A stretch of 7,114 nucleotides of DNA from RGIG6375 sp964472725 (GCA_964472725.1 CAYYLZ010000087.1:1-7114); one strand, 5' to 3'. Shown: positions 1 to 7,064, numbered from the stretch's first letter. Notes: a model not told the origin generated them from the sequence alone. Numbers and translations are program-made.

Positions 1-690
1 GCCAAGGCCGCCACCGATGCCAACCTTAAGTGGCAGACAGAGCTGAAGGGCACGGAATTCGATTATGACGGCTATATGCTGCTGCAAATGCTGCAGGAGT
101 CCAATCCCGAAGCCGGCTACGAGGAGCTTTCCGACGTGGTAACTCTGTACTGGAGCTGCCCGGAGGAGGTCACCGAATACACTTGGCGGTCCTGGACAAA
201 GCTAAACGCCGCGTCCTCCTCTCAGGCCTATAATATCCATTCCGTCAACGTGCCCGTTGCCTATGCCGACGGCCCGGCCTATATGGTCGCCGTTGTGGAC
301 GAAGGCGGCAATATCAGCTGGGAGCTTGCCTGGCTGGAGACCAACGACGTGACCGCCCCCGCCATGGGCGTGGACGAGGAGGGCAAAAGCACCCTTACCG
401 TCGACCTCAACTCCGATGGCGAGGCCGTCATCACATGGGAAAACGCCTCCGCCGACACCTTACAGTTCTCGCCGTTTATTGACACGGATGAGGACGGCAT
501 GATGGATATGTCCACCGACACCATGCCGGACAGCTACACCCTTTCCGAAGAAAACGGAAAGCGTGCAATAACCCTGCCCAAGAGCTTCTGCGATGAGCTC
601 GGTTCGGACGACTTCGGCAAAATCTCCCTGCTGCTGACAGACGGCGCATATAATATGACTGTTTGCCGCGCAAAGCTGCCCTCCGACGAC
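1..690 (+). other. N-terminal visible part: Ig-like end plus beta segment with calcium-type loop
   Basis: The first part (to about 354) looks like the end of an Ig-like module. It has a YWSC motif at 148-159, matching WSCG in the next two Ig-like modules, and a closing strand with VVDEGGN followed by a DVTAP boundary (346-360). The second part (about 361-690) is beta-rich and contains the loop DTDEDGMMD (481-507), which fits D-x-D-x-D-G-x-x-D as in thrombospondin type 3, dockerin or EF-hand-like calcium sites. Family assignment of this part is uncertain; it may be another Ig-like fold carrying a metal loop. Confidence 0.5.
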
Positions 691-3600
691 AGCGAAAAGC
701 CCGAAGTTGAGCTGAGTGCCGAACCCGTCACCGCAGGCGGCACTACCGAGACCATCAGCATCGACGTCAGCGCCACCGACAACGTGGGCGTCAAGAAGGT
801 GGAGCTGAGCTGGAGCTGCGGAGAGCGCAATGGCACCATTAAAACATGGACTATCAGCGAGGCTGACGCTGTCAAGTGGAGCGACTCCTACAACTGGAAT
901 GTATCCAATATGTCCAGCGGCGAATACACTCTGACGGTCACCGTCACCGACGCCGCCGACAATAAAAACAGTAAAAACATCACCCTTAACATCGACAATA
1001 CCGCCCCCTCCGCCGGCAGCCTTACTGCCGAGGCGGACGGCAAGACAATCACACTGAGCTGGAGCGGAACGGCTGACGATCTGAACTCTGTCACCGTACA
1101 CCGAGCCTACCGCGACCCCGTGGTCGGCGTGGAACTCACCCCCGAAGAACCGGCCACCGCCGAGGGCAACACCTTCATCGACGATGACCAAAGCAAGCCC
1201 GACGGCGAGTACAGCTATTATCTGGTGCTGACCGACAAGCTGGGCAATTCCACCACCACGGACACCGTCATGGTGCTGGTGGACACCGTTGCCCCCGAGT
1301 TGAACGTCTACAGAGCGCCCAAAGATAACGCCCGGGTCTGGGGCGAAATTTCCTTCGGCGTAAGCAGCGAGGACGTTCTCAGCCAGGTCGAGTCCGTGAC
1401 TATGGCGTGGAGCTGCGGCGAAGCCAGCGGCAGCGAGAGCCTGCAGGGTGACAGTTTCTCCCTTAATACCCTCGAGTTTACCGACGGCGACACGCTGACC
1501 GTCACCTTCAACTCCATTGACAACGCAGGAAACAGCGCCGAGCCCGTGGTCTTTAACTACATAATCGCCAATTACCCTGCAGCACCCACCAACCTTACCG
1601 CCGAAGCAGCGGGCGAGGGTATCCTCCTGAGCTGGAAGGCCTCCAAGCCCGAGGACAACGTGGAAAAATACATCATGCTGCGCGCCGAGGTGGACGAACA
1701 GGGCGTCATCGGCACTTACGAGGCCATTGACACCGAGATCGGCAAGGTCACTCTGAGCACCGTCATGGCTGCCGTCATTCAGGACTACGTGGAAGAAGCC
1801 CTGAGAGAGGCCGTTGAATCCGAGCTTACCGCCATTGTTACGGGCAGAGAGGACATCACCGTCGGCGAAATACTGGACAACATCGGCGGCTACGGTCTCA
1901 GCGACGCCGCCAAGGCCGCGCTGGAGGCTCTCAGCTGCGATTATATCGACACCGACGTTGAGTCCGGCAGCCCCTATTCCTACAAGCTGGTGGCTCAGGG
2001 CTACAGCGGCCTGGTTGCCGAAAGCGAGCCCACCGAGGCTGTCACCTTCGCCGATACCACCGCCCCCGTGGTGAACTCCGTCACGGCTCTCAATGAGCTG
2101 GGCACGGCTCTCTTCGGCGGCAAGTACAAAGAAATCATCATTACTGTGGACGCCTCTGACGCCGCCGGCATAGCCCGCGTAAATCTGAAATACCCCTACT
2201 CCAAGGACGGCGCGAACCATAGCGGCGACGCGATTTTCCCCAAAACCTTTACTATTGACATTTCCGAGTGGGACAGCGGCACCTATACCTTCACCGCCGT
2301 TGTCTACGACAAATTCGAAAACGCCAGCGAACCCGCACAGATAACCGTCACCGTGGACAACACCGCCCCCAACACCCCCGCCGACGTAAATGCCGAGGGC
2401 TTCTACGACAAGATTCGCCTGACATGGAGCGGCGACGAAGCTCTGGTTGCGGAGGGCGGCAGCTACCGCATCGAGCGCGACGGCGAAACCATCGGCACCT
2501 GCGAAGGCCGCCACGTCTACTTTGACGACCTCGTGACCGACTACGCCGGGCATACCTACCGCGTGGTTGCGGTGGACGCCGTGGGCAATGAAACCGCCGC
2601 TGCCGAGGTCACCGCCGCCAGACTCGAAGATGCGGAAGACCCCGTGGTCTTTGATGTATGGCCTCGCTCCGACATAACCATCTGCCACGACGCTGAGGTA
2701 CAGGTTTCCGCCACCGATGACGGAAAGGTAGTCAAAATCGAGTTCGGTTACTCCCTGAACGGCGGCGGAGCGGTATGGTTTGACCCCGTGGAGACCGACA
2801 GCGCCAACCCCACAGCAGAGTTTGATTGGGACGTTTCCGAGCTGAGCGGCACCGCTACCCTGTACTTCAAGGTCACCGACGCTGCGGGCAACACTGCCCA
2901 GCGCAGCGAAACCGTGACCATCATGGCCTACACCACCCCGGTAAAGCCCACCGGACTTACCGCCGAGGCCGGCTACAAGAGCTCCACTCTTAGCTGGAAC
3001 GAGGGCGACACCACCCTGCTCAAGCAGTTCAAGGTCTACCGTGTGGAGAACGGCAGCGAGGTACTGCTGGCCAACCTGAGCAGTAACACCTATACCGTGA
3101 CGGGACTGACCGAAGCAACCACCATTCGCGTGGCAGCCGAAGATATCTACGGCGCCATCTCCCCCAGGGCCGAGATCACCGTCACTCCCGAAACCGCCGA
3201 AACCGAGCCTCCCGTGGCAGTTATCCTGCCCACTGTGCTCACCGGCGTACCGGGCGTTCCCGTAACCTTCTCCGGCGTCAACTCCACCGATAACGACGCC
3301 ATCAAGTCCTACGCATGGGACTTCGGCGACGGCTCCGTAGGCTCGGGCGCTCTTTGCGAGCACACCTACGCCGATGCCGGTGAATACACCGTCAAGCTGA
3401 CAGTCACCGACAACAGCGGCAACTCCGCCCATGTCAGCGGCACCGTTACCGTCTACGACATAAGCGGCGAGGACGCAACCCACGCCCTGCTGACCGTCAC
3501 CGTCACCGACGGCTACGTGTCCAACACCCCCCTGCTGGAGGGCGTAACCGTTACCGTCACCAATGAAGATGGCTTTGAAACCTCCTCCATCACCGGCAGC

Positions 3601-6600
3601 GAGGGCACCGTAACACTGGTCGTGCCCCACGGTCTCTGCACCGTAATTGCCATCAAGAACGGCTACAGCGGTGCCGTGCGCAGCATCAACGTCACCTCCG
3701 ACATGACCGGCACTGCCTCGCTGGCTATCGCTATAGGCAAGAGCGGCGTGGAGGCCATCAGCGGCAGCCTCACCGCCGAGCGCATGACCTACGAGGAGAT
3801 CAAGGCCGCCGGTATCGACGTTACCGACCCCGCCAACAACCACGTGGTCAAGCAGGAGTTTGCCCTGCGCTTCCTGCCCACCCCCGAGCTGGCCTTTGAG
3901 ATCCCCGTCACCGGCTACTACAACAGCTCCGGCAAATTCGTAGGCGGTTCCAACTTCGGCTGGGGCACTTACGTCCGTGACGAGAGCACCTATAGACCCT
4001 TGGAGGATTCCTCCGTGGGTGGCCCCATTCCCAGTGACAGCGTCACCGTGGGTATCTTCCCCGTAGGCAAGTCCTACTATCTGGTCATCTACGGCGAAAC
4101 TCACTGGCTGAAGGAAATGTTCCACGTGGAGCTGATCCTTGCCAACAACTCCTTCGTGGAGGACGTTGAGGACTGCATCGCCACCCTGGAGCTGCCCGAG
4201 GGACTGTCTTTGGCAGCCATGCTGGACTACGGCCAGAGTGAACGCGTCAGCGTCGGCACCATAGAAAGAGCCGTTGACGTGGACGGCGCCGCCCTGTACA
4301 ACGACCGTCAGGTCAGCTGGTATGTCCGCGGCGACGCCATGGGAGAATACTACCTGACCGCCTCCGTTATGGGCAACTTCGTAGGCGATGACCGCGTAAA
4401 AACTCCCTTTACCACCGAATTCACAACCGACAAGCCCATCAAGGTCTACGCCGGAAGCGCTCTGCACCTGACCGTAACGGCTCAGGACACCGCCTACAGC
4501 GAGCAGGAATACCGCGTCCAGTTCAAGCTGGAAAACGTATCCCACACCGAAGACCCCGAAGGCGTCGGCATCGACCTTTATAATCTGTCCTTCGGCATCA
4601 CCGGAGCCGAGCAGTACTCCTGCATCATCTGGAGCGACGGAACCGAGACCCGCTTCGAGGATCTGGACAAGGAAGATTTCGGCGAGGAGATGACCTTCCG
4701 CGTGCCGGTGCTGAAGCCCGGTCAGGCCATCACCATCAATTACGTCACCACATGCCTGTTCGAAAGCGACCTCGCCTCCGCAATGGTGGATAAGGTGACT
4801 CTCGGCACCATGGAGTTGGTTTATAGGCTGACCAACGTGTTTGTGACCACGCTGGAAGGCTCCACCACCGAGATACCCACCACCGTGATTTTCGAGCCCG
4901 TTCCCAAGGCCACCTTTACCGAGTGGCTCTGGGGCGAGATCAAGGACGCATTCAAGGACGGCATCAAGGACGCCGCCCTGCAGACTATCGACGCGCTCTT
5001 CTTCGGCGGAGTTCCCATCACCCAGTACGGCGTGAAGGTCTTTGAGGTAGGCTCCGACCTGCTGGAGGACACCCACGCCAACTCCAAGTGCATAGTCGCC
5101 ATCAGCGAGGGCGCTTACTTCCTTGACTCCGATAATCTTATCCACACAGGTGGCGGCACCACCGTTGATCCCACCCTTTACAGCCTGCGCCGCAGCAGTG
5201 GCGGCGTTATGGTCTATACTGACGCCGAGGACTATACCATTTCCGAGGATGGCAAGACCATGACCATCAACGGCAAGGGCAATGTGTACCTGCTGCGCAC
5301 CGGCGACACCGGTGATGTAAGACCCGAGGTCAATGTGACCACCGAATATTTCGTAGCCAATCCCGACTACGATCCCGCCACCGATCCCGAGAGCGAAAAG
5401 TACCTGACAAAGACCTTCACCCGCACACTGAAGGAGCCTGTGCAGGTGGACGGCGAAGGTAATCCTGTTACCGACGCTGATGGCAATCCCGTCCTTCAGG
5501 ATTACTCCGGCGAGCTTATCACGGCAACCGATGTGACCCTGTTTGCGCCCGCTGCCGGCACTATTGAGATCCCCGCCGAGGGAACGGTCAGCGTGACCTT
5601 CCCCCACTTTATGACCGACGGCGAGGGAACCGTGGCCATAGACGCGCAGAACGTAACGTGGACGCTGACCGACGGTGAGGGCAACGAAGTCACCGAGGGC
5701 ATGGACATCACCGGCGGCGTGCTGACCGTCAATCCGATGGCTCAGCCCGGAGAGTACAACGTGACCCTGTCCATCGACGGCACCGAAACCGCTGTCAGCC
5801 GCAGCATATCCCTTACCGGCGAACCCGCCGGTGACGGCAACGGCGAGGGCAATGGCGACGGTGATGGTGGCAACACCCCCGGCGGCGGCGATAACACCTC
5901 CGGCGGCGACGATAATACCCCCGGCGGCGACGACAACACCTCCGGTGGCGACGATAACACCTCCGGTGGCGACGATAACACCTCCGGCGGCGGCGATAAC
6001 ACCTCCGGCGGCGACGATAACACCTCCGGCGGCGACGATAATACCCCCGGCGGCGACGACAACACCTCCGGTGGCGACGATAACACCTCCGGTGGCGACG
6101 ATAACACCTCCGGTGGCGACGATAACACCTCCGGTGGCAACGATAACACCTCCGGTGGTTCGGGCAGCGTTGCCGGCGGTTCTGGCAGCGTTCCCGGCGG
6201 TTCTGGCAATTCTTCCTCCGACCATCGCGTTTCCGTTGAGGCAGGCAAGAACGGCACCGTCAATATCGGCAAATATTCCGGCGATACCGTTACACTGACG
6301 GTAGTTCCGGCAGCCGACTGCGAGCTGGCGCAGCTGACCGTAACCGACAGCACCGGCCGCGAGCTTGAGCTGACCGACAAGGGCGACGGCACTTATACCT
6401 TCAAGATGCCCTCCGGCAATGTAACCGTGGAGGCAAGCTTCCGCCGCTGCGCCGTCAAGGTGTTTACCGACGTTGACCACAAGCACTGGTATCACGAGGC
6501 CGTGGACTACGTGCTTGACAATGGCTTGGTAGACGGCGCTTCCGACACGACCTTTGACCCCGAGGGTCTGGCCACCCGCGCAGTGCTGGTGGAAGCCCTT

Positions 6601-7005
6601 TGGCGCAACGAGGGCTGCCCCGTGGTGGATCATCAGACAAGCTACAGCGATGTGGACAGCGACACCCGCTATTCCGAAGCTATCCGCTGGGCCTCCTCCG
6701 TGGGCATTGTCGATGGCTTCCCCGATGGTTCCTTCCGCCCCGACGAGGCCATCACCCGCGAGCAGATGGCCGCCATATTCTACCGCTACGAGAAGTACAA
6801 GGGCGAAGGCTTCGAAGATGACTGGAGCTATCAGTTGCCTTACGGCGACGCCGAAAAGGTAGCCGACTGGGCTCTGGAATCCGTATGCTGGAACACCAGG
6901 GAGGGTCTCCTTGAGGGCGACGGCGTCAACTTCGACCCCAAGGGAACCGCCACCCGCGCCCATATTTCCCAGCTCATCATGAACTATTTTGAGCGCGCGG
7001 ATTGA
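1..7005 (+). CDS. Giant modular SLH-anchored cell-surface protein (5'-partial)
   Basis: The frame is open from the first base to TGA at 7003-7005, giving 2334 visible residues; the N-terminus, including any signal peptide, lies upstream. The first ATG (76-78) is not credible as the start: the frame continues before it and no Shine-Dalgarno sequence sits at normal spacing. Domains in order: Ig-like and FN3-like modules (residues about 1-1068), PKD (1070-1153), a carboxypeptidase-regulatory-like fold (1163-1250), an unassigned central region (1251-1715), further beta-rich sequence (to about 1943), a Gly/Asp/Asn/Thr heptad repeat (1961-2072), an InlB-B-repeat-like domain (2076-2149) and three SLH domains (2155-2333). 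SLH domains are known to bind secondary cell-wall polymers, so the protein should sit on the cell surface. An adhesive or structural role, perhaps binding glycans or host/partner proteins, is inferred; no enzyme motif is visible. About 18 cysteines occur, none in an obvious catalytic setting. Codon choice is strongly C/G-ending. There is no LPxTG motif or C-terminal membrane segment. Confidence is high for class and low for ligand. Confidence 0.95.
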   Translation, partial: AKAATDANLKWQTELKGTEFDYDGYMLLQMLQESNPEAGYEELSDVVTLYWSCPEEVTEYTWRSWTKLNAASSSQAYNIHSVNVPVAYADGPAYMVAVVDEGGNISWELAWLETNDVTAPAMGVDEEGKSTLTVDLNSDGEAVITWENASADTLQFSPFIDTDEDGMMDMSTDTMPDSYTLSEENGKRAITLPKSFCDELGSDDFGKISLLLTDGAYNMTVCRAKLPSDDSEKPEVELSAEPVTAGGTTETISIDVSATDNVGVKKVELSWSCGERNGTIKTWTISEADAVKWSDSYNWNVSNMSSGEYTLTVTVTDAADNKNSKNITLNIDNTAPSAGSLTAEADGKTITLSWSGTADDLNSVTVHRAYRDPVVGVELTPEEPATAEGNTFIDDDQSKPDGEYSYYLVLTDKLGNSTTTDTVMVLVDTVAPELNVYRAPKDNARVWGEISFGVSSEDVLSQVESVTMAWSCGEASGSESLQGDSFSLNTLEFTDGDTLTVTFNSIDNAGNSAEPVVFNYIIANYPAAPTNLTAEAAGEGILLSWKASKPEDNVEKYIMLRAEVDEQGVIGTYEAIDTEIGKVTLSTVMAAVIQDYVEEALREAVESELTAIVTGREDITVGEILDNIGGYGLSDAAKAALEALSCDYIDTDVESGSPYSYKLVAQGYSGLVAESEPTEAVTFADTTAPVVNSVTALNELGTALFGGKYKEIIITVDASDAAGIARVNLKYPYSKDGANHSGDAIFPKTFTIDISEWDSGTYTFTAVVYDKFENASEPAQITVTVDNTAPNTPADVNAEGFYDKIRLTWSGDEALVAEGGSYRIERDGETIGTCEGRHVYFDDLVTDYAGHTYRVVAVDAVGNETAAAEVTAARLEDAEDPVVFDVWPRSDITICHDAEVQVSATDDGKVVKIEFGYSLNGGGAVWFDPVETDSANPTAEFDWDVSELSGTATLYFKVTDAAGNTAQRSETVTIMAYTTPVKPTGLTAEAGYKSSTLSWNEGDTTLLKQFKVYRVENGSEVLLANLSSNTYTVTGLTEATTIRVAAEDIYGAISPRAEITVTPETAETEPPVAVILPTVLTGVPGVPVTFSGVNSTDNDAIKSYAWDFGDGSVGSGALCEHTYADAGEYTVKLTVTDNSGNSAHVSGTVTVYDISGEDATHALLTVTVTDGYVSNTPLLEGVTVTVTNEDGFETSSITGSEGTVTLVVPHGLCTVIAIKNGYSGAVRSINVTSDMTGTASLAIAIGKSGVEAISGSLTAERMTYEEIKAAGIDVTDPANNHVVKQEFALRFLPTPELAFEIPVTGYYNSSGKFVGGSNFGWGTYVRDESTYRPLEDSSVGGPIPSDSVTVGIFPVGKSYYLVIYGETHWLKEMFHVELILANNSFVEDVEDCIATLELPEGLSLAAMLDYGQSERVSVGTIERAVDVDGAALYNDRQVSWYVRGDAMGEYYLTASVMGNFVGDDRVKTPFTTEFTTDKPIKVYAGSALHLTVTAQDTAYSEQEYRVQFKLENVSHTEDPEGVGIDLYNLSFGITGAEQYSCIIWSDGTETRFEDLDKEDFGEEMTFRVPVLKPGQAITINYVTTCLFESDLASAMVDKVTLGTMELVYRLTNVFVTTLEGSTTEIPTTVIFEPVPKATFTEWLWGEIKDAFKDGIKDAALQTIDALFFGGVPITQYGVKVFEVGSDLLEDTHANSKCIVAISEGAYFLDSDNLIHTGGGTTVDPTLYSLRRSSGGVMVYTDAEDYTISEDGKTMTINGKGNVYLLRTGDTGDVRPEVNVTTEYFVANPDYDPATDPESEKYLTKTFTRTLKEPVQVDGEGNPVTDADGNPVLQDYSGELITATDVTLFAPAAGTIEIPAEGTVSVTFPHFMTDGEGTVAIDAQNVTWTLTDGEGNEVTEGMDITGGVLTVNPMAQPGEYNVTLSIDGTETAVSRSISLTGEPAGDGNGEGNGDGDGGNTPGGGDNTSGGDDNTPGGDDNTSGGDDNTSGGDDNTSGGGDNTSGGDDNTSGGDDNTPGGDDNTSGGDDNTSGGDDNTSGGDDNTSGGNDNTSGGSGSVAGGSGSVPGGSGNSSSDHRVSVEAGKNGTVNIGKYSGDTVTLTVVPAADCELAQLTVTDSTGRELELTDKGDGTYTFKMPSGNVTVEASFRRCAVKVFTDVDHKHWYHEAVDYVLDNGLVDGASDTTFDPEGLATRAVLVEALWRNEGCPVVDHQTSYSDVDSDTRYSEAIRWASSVGIVDGFPDGSFRPDEAITREQMAAIFYRYEKYKGEGFEDDWSYQLPYGDAEKVADWALESVCWNTREGLLEGDGVNFDPKGTATRAHISQLIMNYFERAD
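691..3204 (+). other. Four alternating bacterial Ig-like / FN3-like module pairs
   Basis: Approximate boundaries: Ig-like 691-1002, FN3 1003-1281, Ig-like 1282-1578, FN3 1579-2055, Ig-like 2056-2370, FN3 2371-2637, Ig-like 2638-2934, FN3 2935-3204. Ig-like modules show a central strand such as VEVSATDN/ISIDVSATDNVGVKKVEL, then a late strand of the type YTLTVTVTDAADN. Most module joins carry a D(N/T)xAP signature: DNTAP near 994, DTVAP near 1282, DTTAP near 2053 and DNTAP near 2356. FN3-like modules show the L/V-T-A-E-A opening, an LSW or LTW strand (e.g. ITLSWSG, ILLSWKA, IRLTWSG, STLSWNE), and a late Y-x-Y or TYRVVAVD strand. Such arrays are typical extracellular spacers or adhesive stalks. 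Exact Pfam families cannot be fixed by eye. Confidence 0.8.
1732..1950 (+). other. Helical insertion inside the second FN3-like module
   Basis: About 73 residues, predicted largely alpha-helical from composition (runs rich in Ala, Glu, Leu, Val such as IQDYVEEALREAVESELTAI and GLSDAAKAALEAL), interrupt an otherwise recognisable FN3 fold. The FN3 N-half ends with TYEAIDT and the C-half resumes with YIDTDVESGSPYSYKLVA, where a normal FN3 module would have only a short turn. A central GREDITVGEILDNIGGYGLS segment may link two helical hairpins. The insertion keeps the frame and shares the codon style of its surroundings. Its function is unknown. Confidence 0.6.
3208..3459 (+). other. PKD domain
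   Basis: This carries the hallmark motif WDFGDG at 3316-3333 and the second hallmark HTYADAGEYTVKLTVTDN at 3361-3414, with the expected spacing and an overall length of about 84 residues, normal for the family. PKD domains are extracellular beta sandwiches used as spacers or for protein and carbohydrate interactions. It follows the Ig/FN3 array after a short Thr/Glu/Pro linker. Confidence 0.92.
3487..3750 (+). other. Carboxypeptidase-regulatory-like beta-sandwich domain
   Basis: The pattern LLEGVTVTVTNEDGFETSS, then TGSEGTVTLVVPHGLCTVIA, then KNGYSG followed by a beta strand resembles CarboxypepD_reg/CNA-B-like folds: a variable residue string after G-V-x-V, a T-G-x-x-G-x-V-x-L turn and a terminal Y-x-G element. 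These folds are common in bacterial surface proteins as rigid stalk units. The assignment is by motif pattern only; a CNA-B-type fold is an alternative. Confidence 0.6.
3751..5145 (+). other. Unassigned central region with two NEW3/DUF11-like segments
   Basis: About 465 residues with no family I can name confidently. It starts with a mixed segment (TYEEIKAAGIDVTDPANNHV) and an aromatic/Gly-rich stretch (KFVGGSNFGWGTYVRDEST). Two segments then look like NEW3/DUF11-type beta sandwiches: about 4102-4437, with HVELILANNSFVEDVEDC followed by LELPEGLSL, and about 4441-4899, with VQFKLENVS, LYNLSF and the late strand element LKPGQAITINY. Between them is SWYVRGDAMGEYYLTASVMG (4315-4374). An amphipathic helix follows at 4918-5010. 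The size and position, beyond the repetitive stalk, make this a candidate functional head or a specialised spacer. Confidence 0.55.
4918..5010 (+). other. Amphipathic helix segment
   Basis: This run of 31 residues, starting TEWLWGEIKDAF and continuing with KDGIKDAALQTIDALFF, alternates Lys/Asp pairs with Ile, Phe, Ala and Leu at helical spacing. It lies in an otherwise beta-rich protein. The KD pairs recur three times (IKDAFKDGIKDAA). It is too polar for a membrane span and could pack against a neighbouring domain or form a coiled coil. Confidence 0.5.
5146..5829 (+). other. Beta-rich pre-linker region, Ig-like in part
   Basis: The region holds short beta strands (MTINGKGNVYLLRTGD), then an acidic segment with two tandem G-N-P-V turns (VDGEGNPVTDADGNPVLQD, 5446-5502), then an Ig-like sandwich at about 5515-5820 with VTWTLTDGEGNEV, a TGGVLTVNP turn and a closing GEYNVTLSIDGTE strand. 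The last part resembles bacterial Ig-like domains in which a 'TWTL-G' strand is followed by 'G-x-Y-x-V-T'. Function beyond a spacer is not evident. Confidence 0.5.
5830..6216 (+). repeat. Gly/Asp/Asn/Thr/Ser heptad-repeat linker (21-nt units)
   Basis: After a short G-D-G-N-G-E lead-in, 13 contiguous 21-nt units (5881-6153) encode GG(D/G/N)DNT(S/P). Three diverged heptads follow (GGSGSVA, GGSGSVP, GGSGNSS; 6154-6216). The units differ by only a few bases; the common types are ggcggcgacgataacacctc and ggtggcgacgataacacctc, each completed by a further c. A 99-nt stretch at 5889-5987 is repeated exactly at 6015-6113, an offset of six units. The encoded chain is acidic, flexible and lacks hydrophobic residues, fitting an unstructured spacer between the ectodomain and the wall-binding SLH part. 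Asp/Asn/Ser/Thr richness makes weak cation binding or glycosylation possible but unproven. Confidence 0.95.
6226..6447 (+). other. Divergent InlB B-repeat-like domain
   Basis: The pattern VSVEAGKNGTVNIG, then GDTVTLTVVPAADCELAQL, then VTDSTGRELELTDKGDGTYT and a closing FKMPSGNVTVEASF matches the short beta-grasp-like repeats of the divergent InlB B-repeat type (Flg_new_2 group). The signature is G-D-x-V-x-L-x-V-x-P followed by F-x-M-P-x-x-x-V-x-V-x-A-x-F. About 74 residues, normal length. This unit often sits directly before SLH domains in clostridial surface proteins, as here. Confidence 0.82.
6463..6609 (+). other. SLH domain 1
   Basis: The FTDVDHKHWYHEAVDYVLDN start, a G-L-V-D-G turn, T-F-D-P-E-G and TRAVLVEALWR (from 6574) match the S-layer homology pattern F-x-D-V...W-x-x-x-A-V...G-x-x-x-G...F-x-P...T-R-A. 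Residue four of the TRAE-like polymer-binding motif is Val rather than Glu, a frequent variant in first SLH repeats of clostridia. Confidence 0.93.
6643..6804 (+). other. SLH domain 2
   Basis: The segment has YSDVDSDTRYSEAIRWASSV, GIVDGFPDGSFRPDEAITRE and QMAAIFYRYEKYKG. The ITRE motif (6751-6762) is the best match of the three to the TRAE/TRE polymer-binding signature, and GFPDGSFRPDEAITREQMA is a textbook SLH core. Confidence 0.95.
6841..6999 (+). other. SLH domain 3 (C-terminal)
   Basis: The segment has YGDAEKVADWALESVCWNTR, GLLEGDGVNFDPKGTATRA and HISQLIMNYFE, ending three residues before the stop. The TRAH motif (6952-6963) replaces the consensus Glu with His. Three tandem SLH units are the usual number for a pseudo-trimeric wall anchor, so the anchor appears complete despite the missing N-terminus of the protein. 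Confidence 0.9.
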
Positions 7006-7029
7006 TTTGCGGTATATGCACATAATAAG

Positions 7030-7064
7030 CAAACCGGGAATTGCCGCTGGCAATTCCCGGTTTG
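7030..7064 (+). terminator. Strong hairpin after the stop codon, probable terminator
   Basis: The arms 7030-7045 and 7049-7064 form a perfect 16-bp stem around a GCT loop, beginning 25 bases after the stop. The 3' arm ends in GGTTTG and is followed by AGACTGTCAAAAAACT, so the usual T-tract is absent and U residues occur only within the stem. It could act as a weak intrinsic terminator, an mRNA 3'-end stabiliser or part of an intergenic repeat. The stem is nearly symmetric, so it could serve either strand. Confidence 0.65.

Noticed and set aside
76..78. First ATG as the true start of the gene
   Set aside because: The frame is open back to base 1 with protein-like, in-style codons, no ribosome-binding sequence is suitably spaced, and no signal peptide follows.
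1814..2525. Small internal + strand frames of about 85 residues
   Set aside because: They are Arg/Pro-rich frame shadows within the large gene without ribosome sites or domains.
5881..6153. CRISPR-like array
   Set aside because: The units are contiguous 21-nt coding repeats with no unique spacers, in frame with the surrounding gene.
5831..6298. Sense-strand alternate frame with repeated Thr/Pro/Ala units
   Set aside because: It is a frame shadow of the heptad repeat inside the large gene; the 21-nt period keeps any frame open.
5742..6392. Antisense frame with repeated PPEVLSS units
   Set aside because: It is the reverse reading of the 21-nt repeat; its repetitiveness comes from the heptad linker and it has no start signal or recognised domain.
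6940..7005. Sortase (LPxTG) anchor at the C-terminus
   Set aside because: No LPxTG-like motif, hydrophobic span or basic tail is present; the protein ends in an SLH domain.
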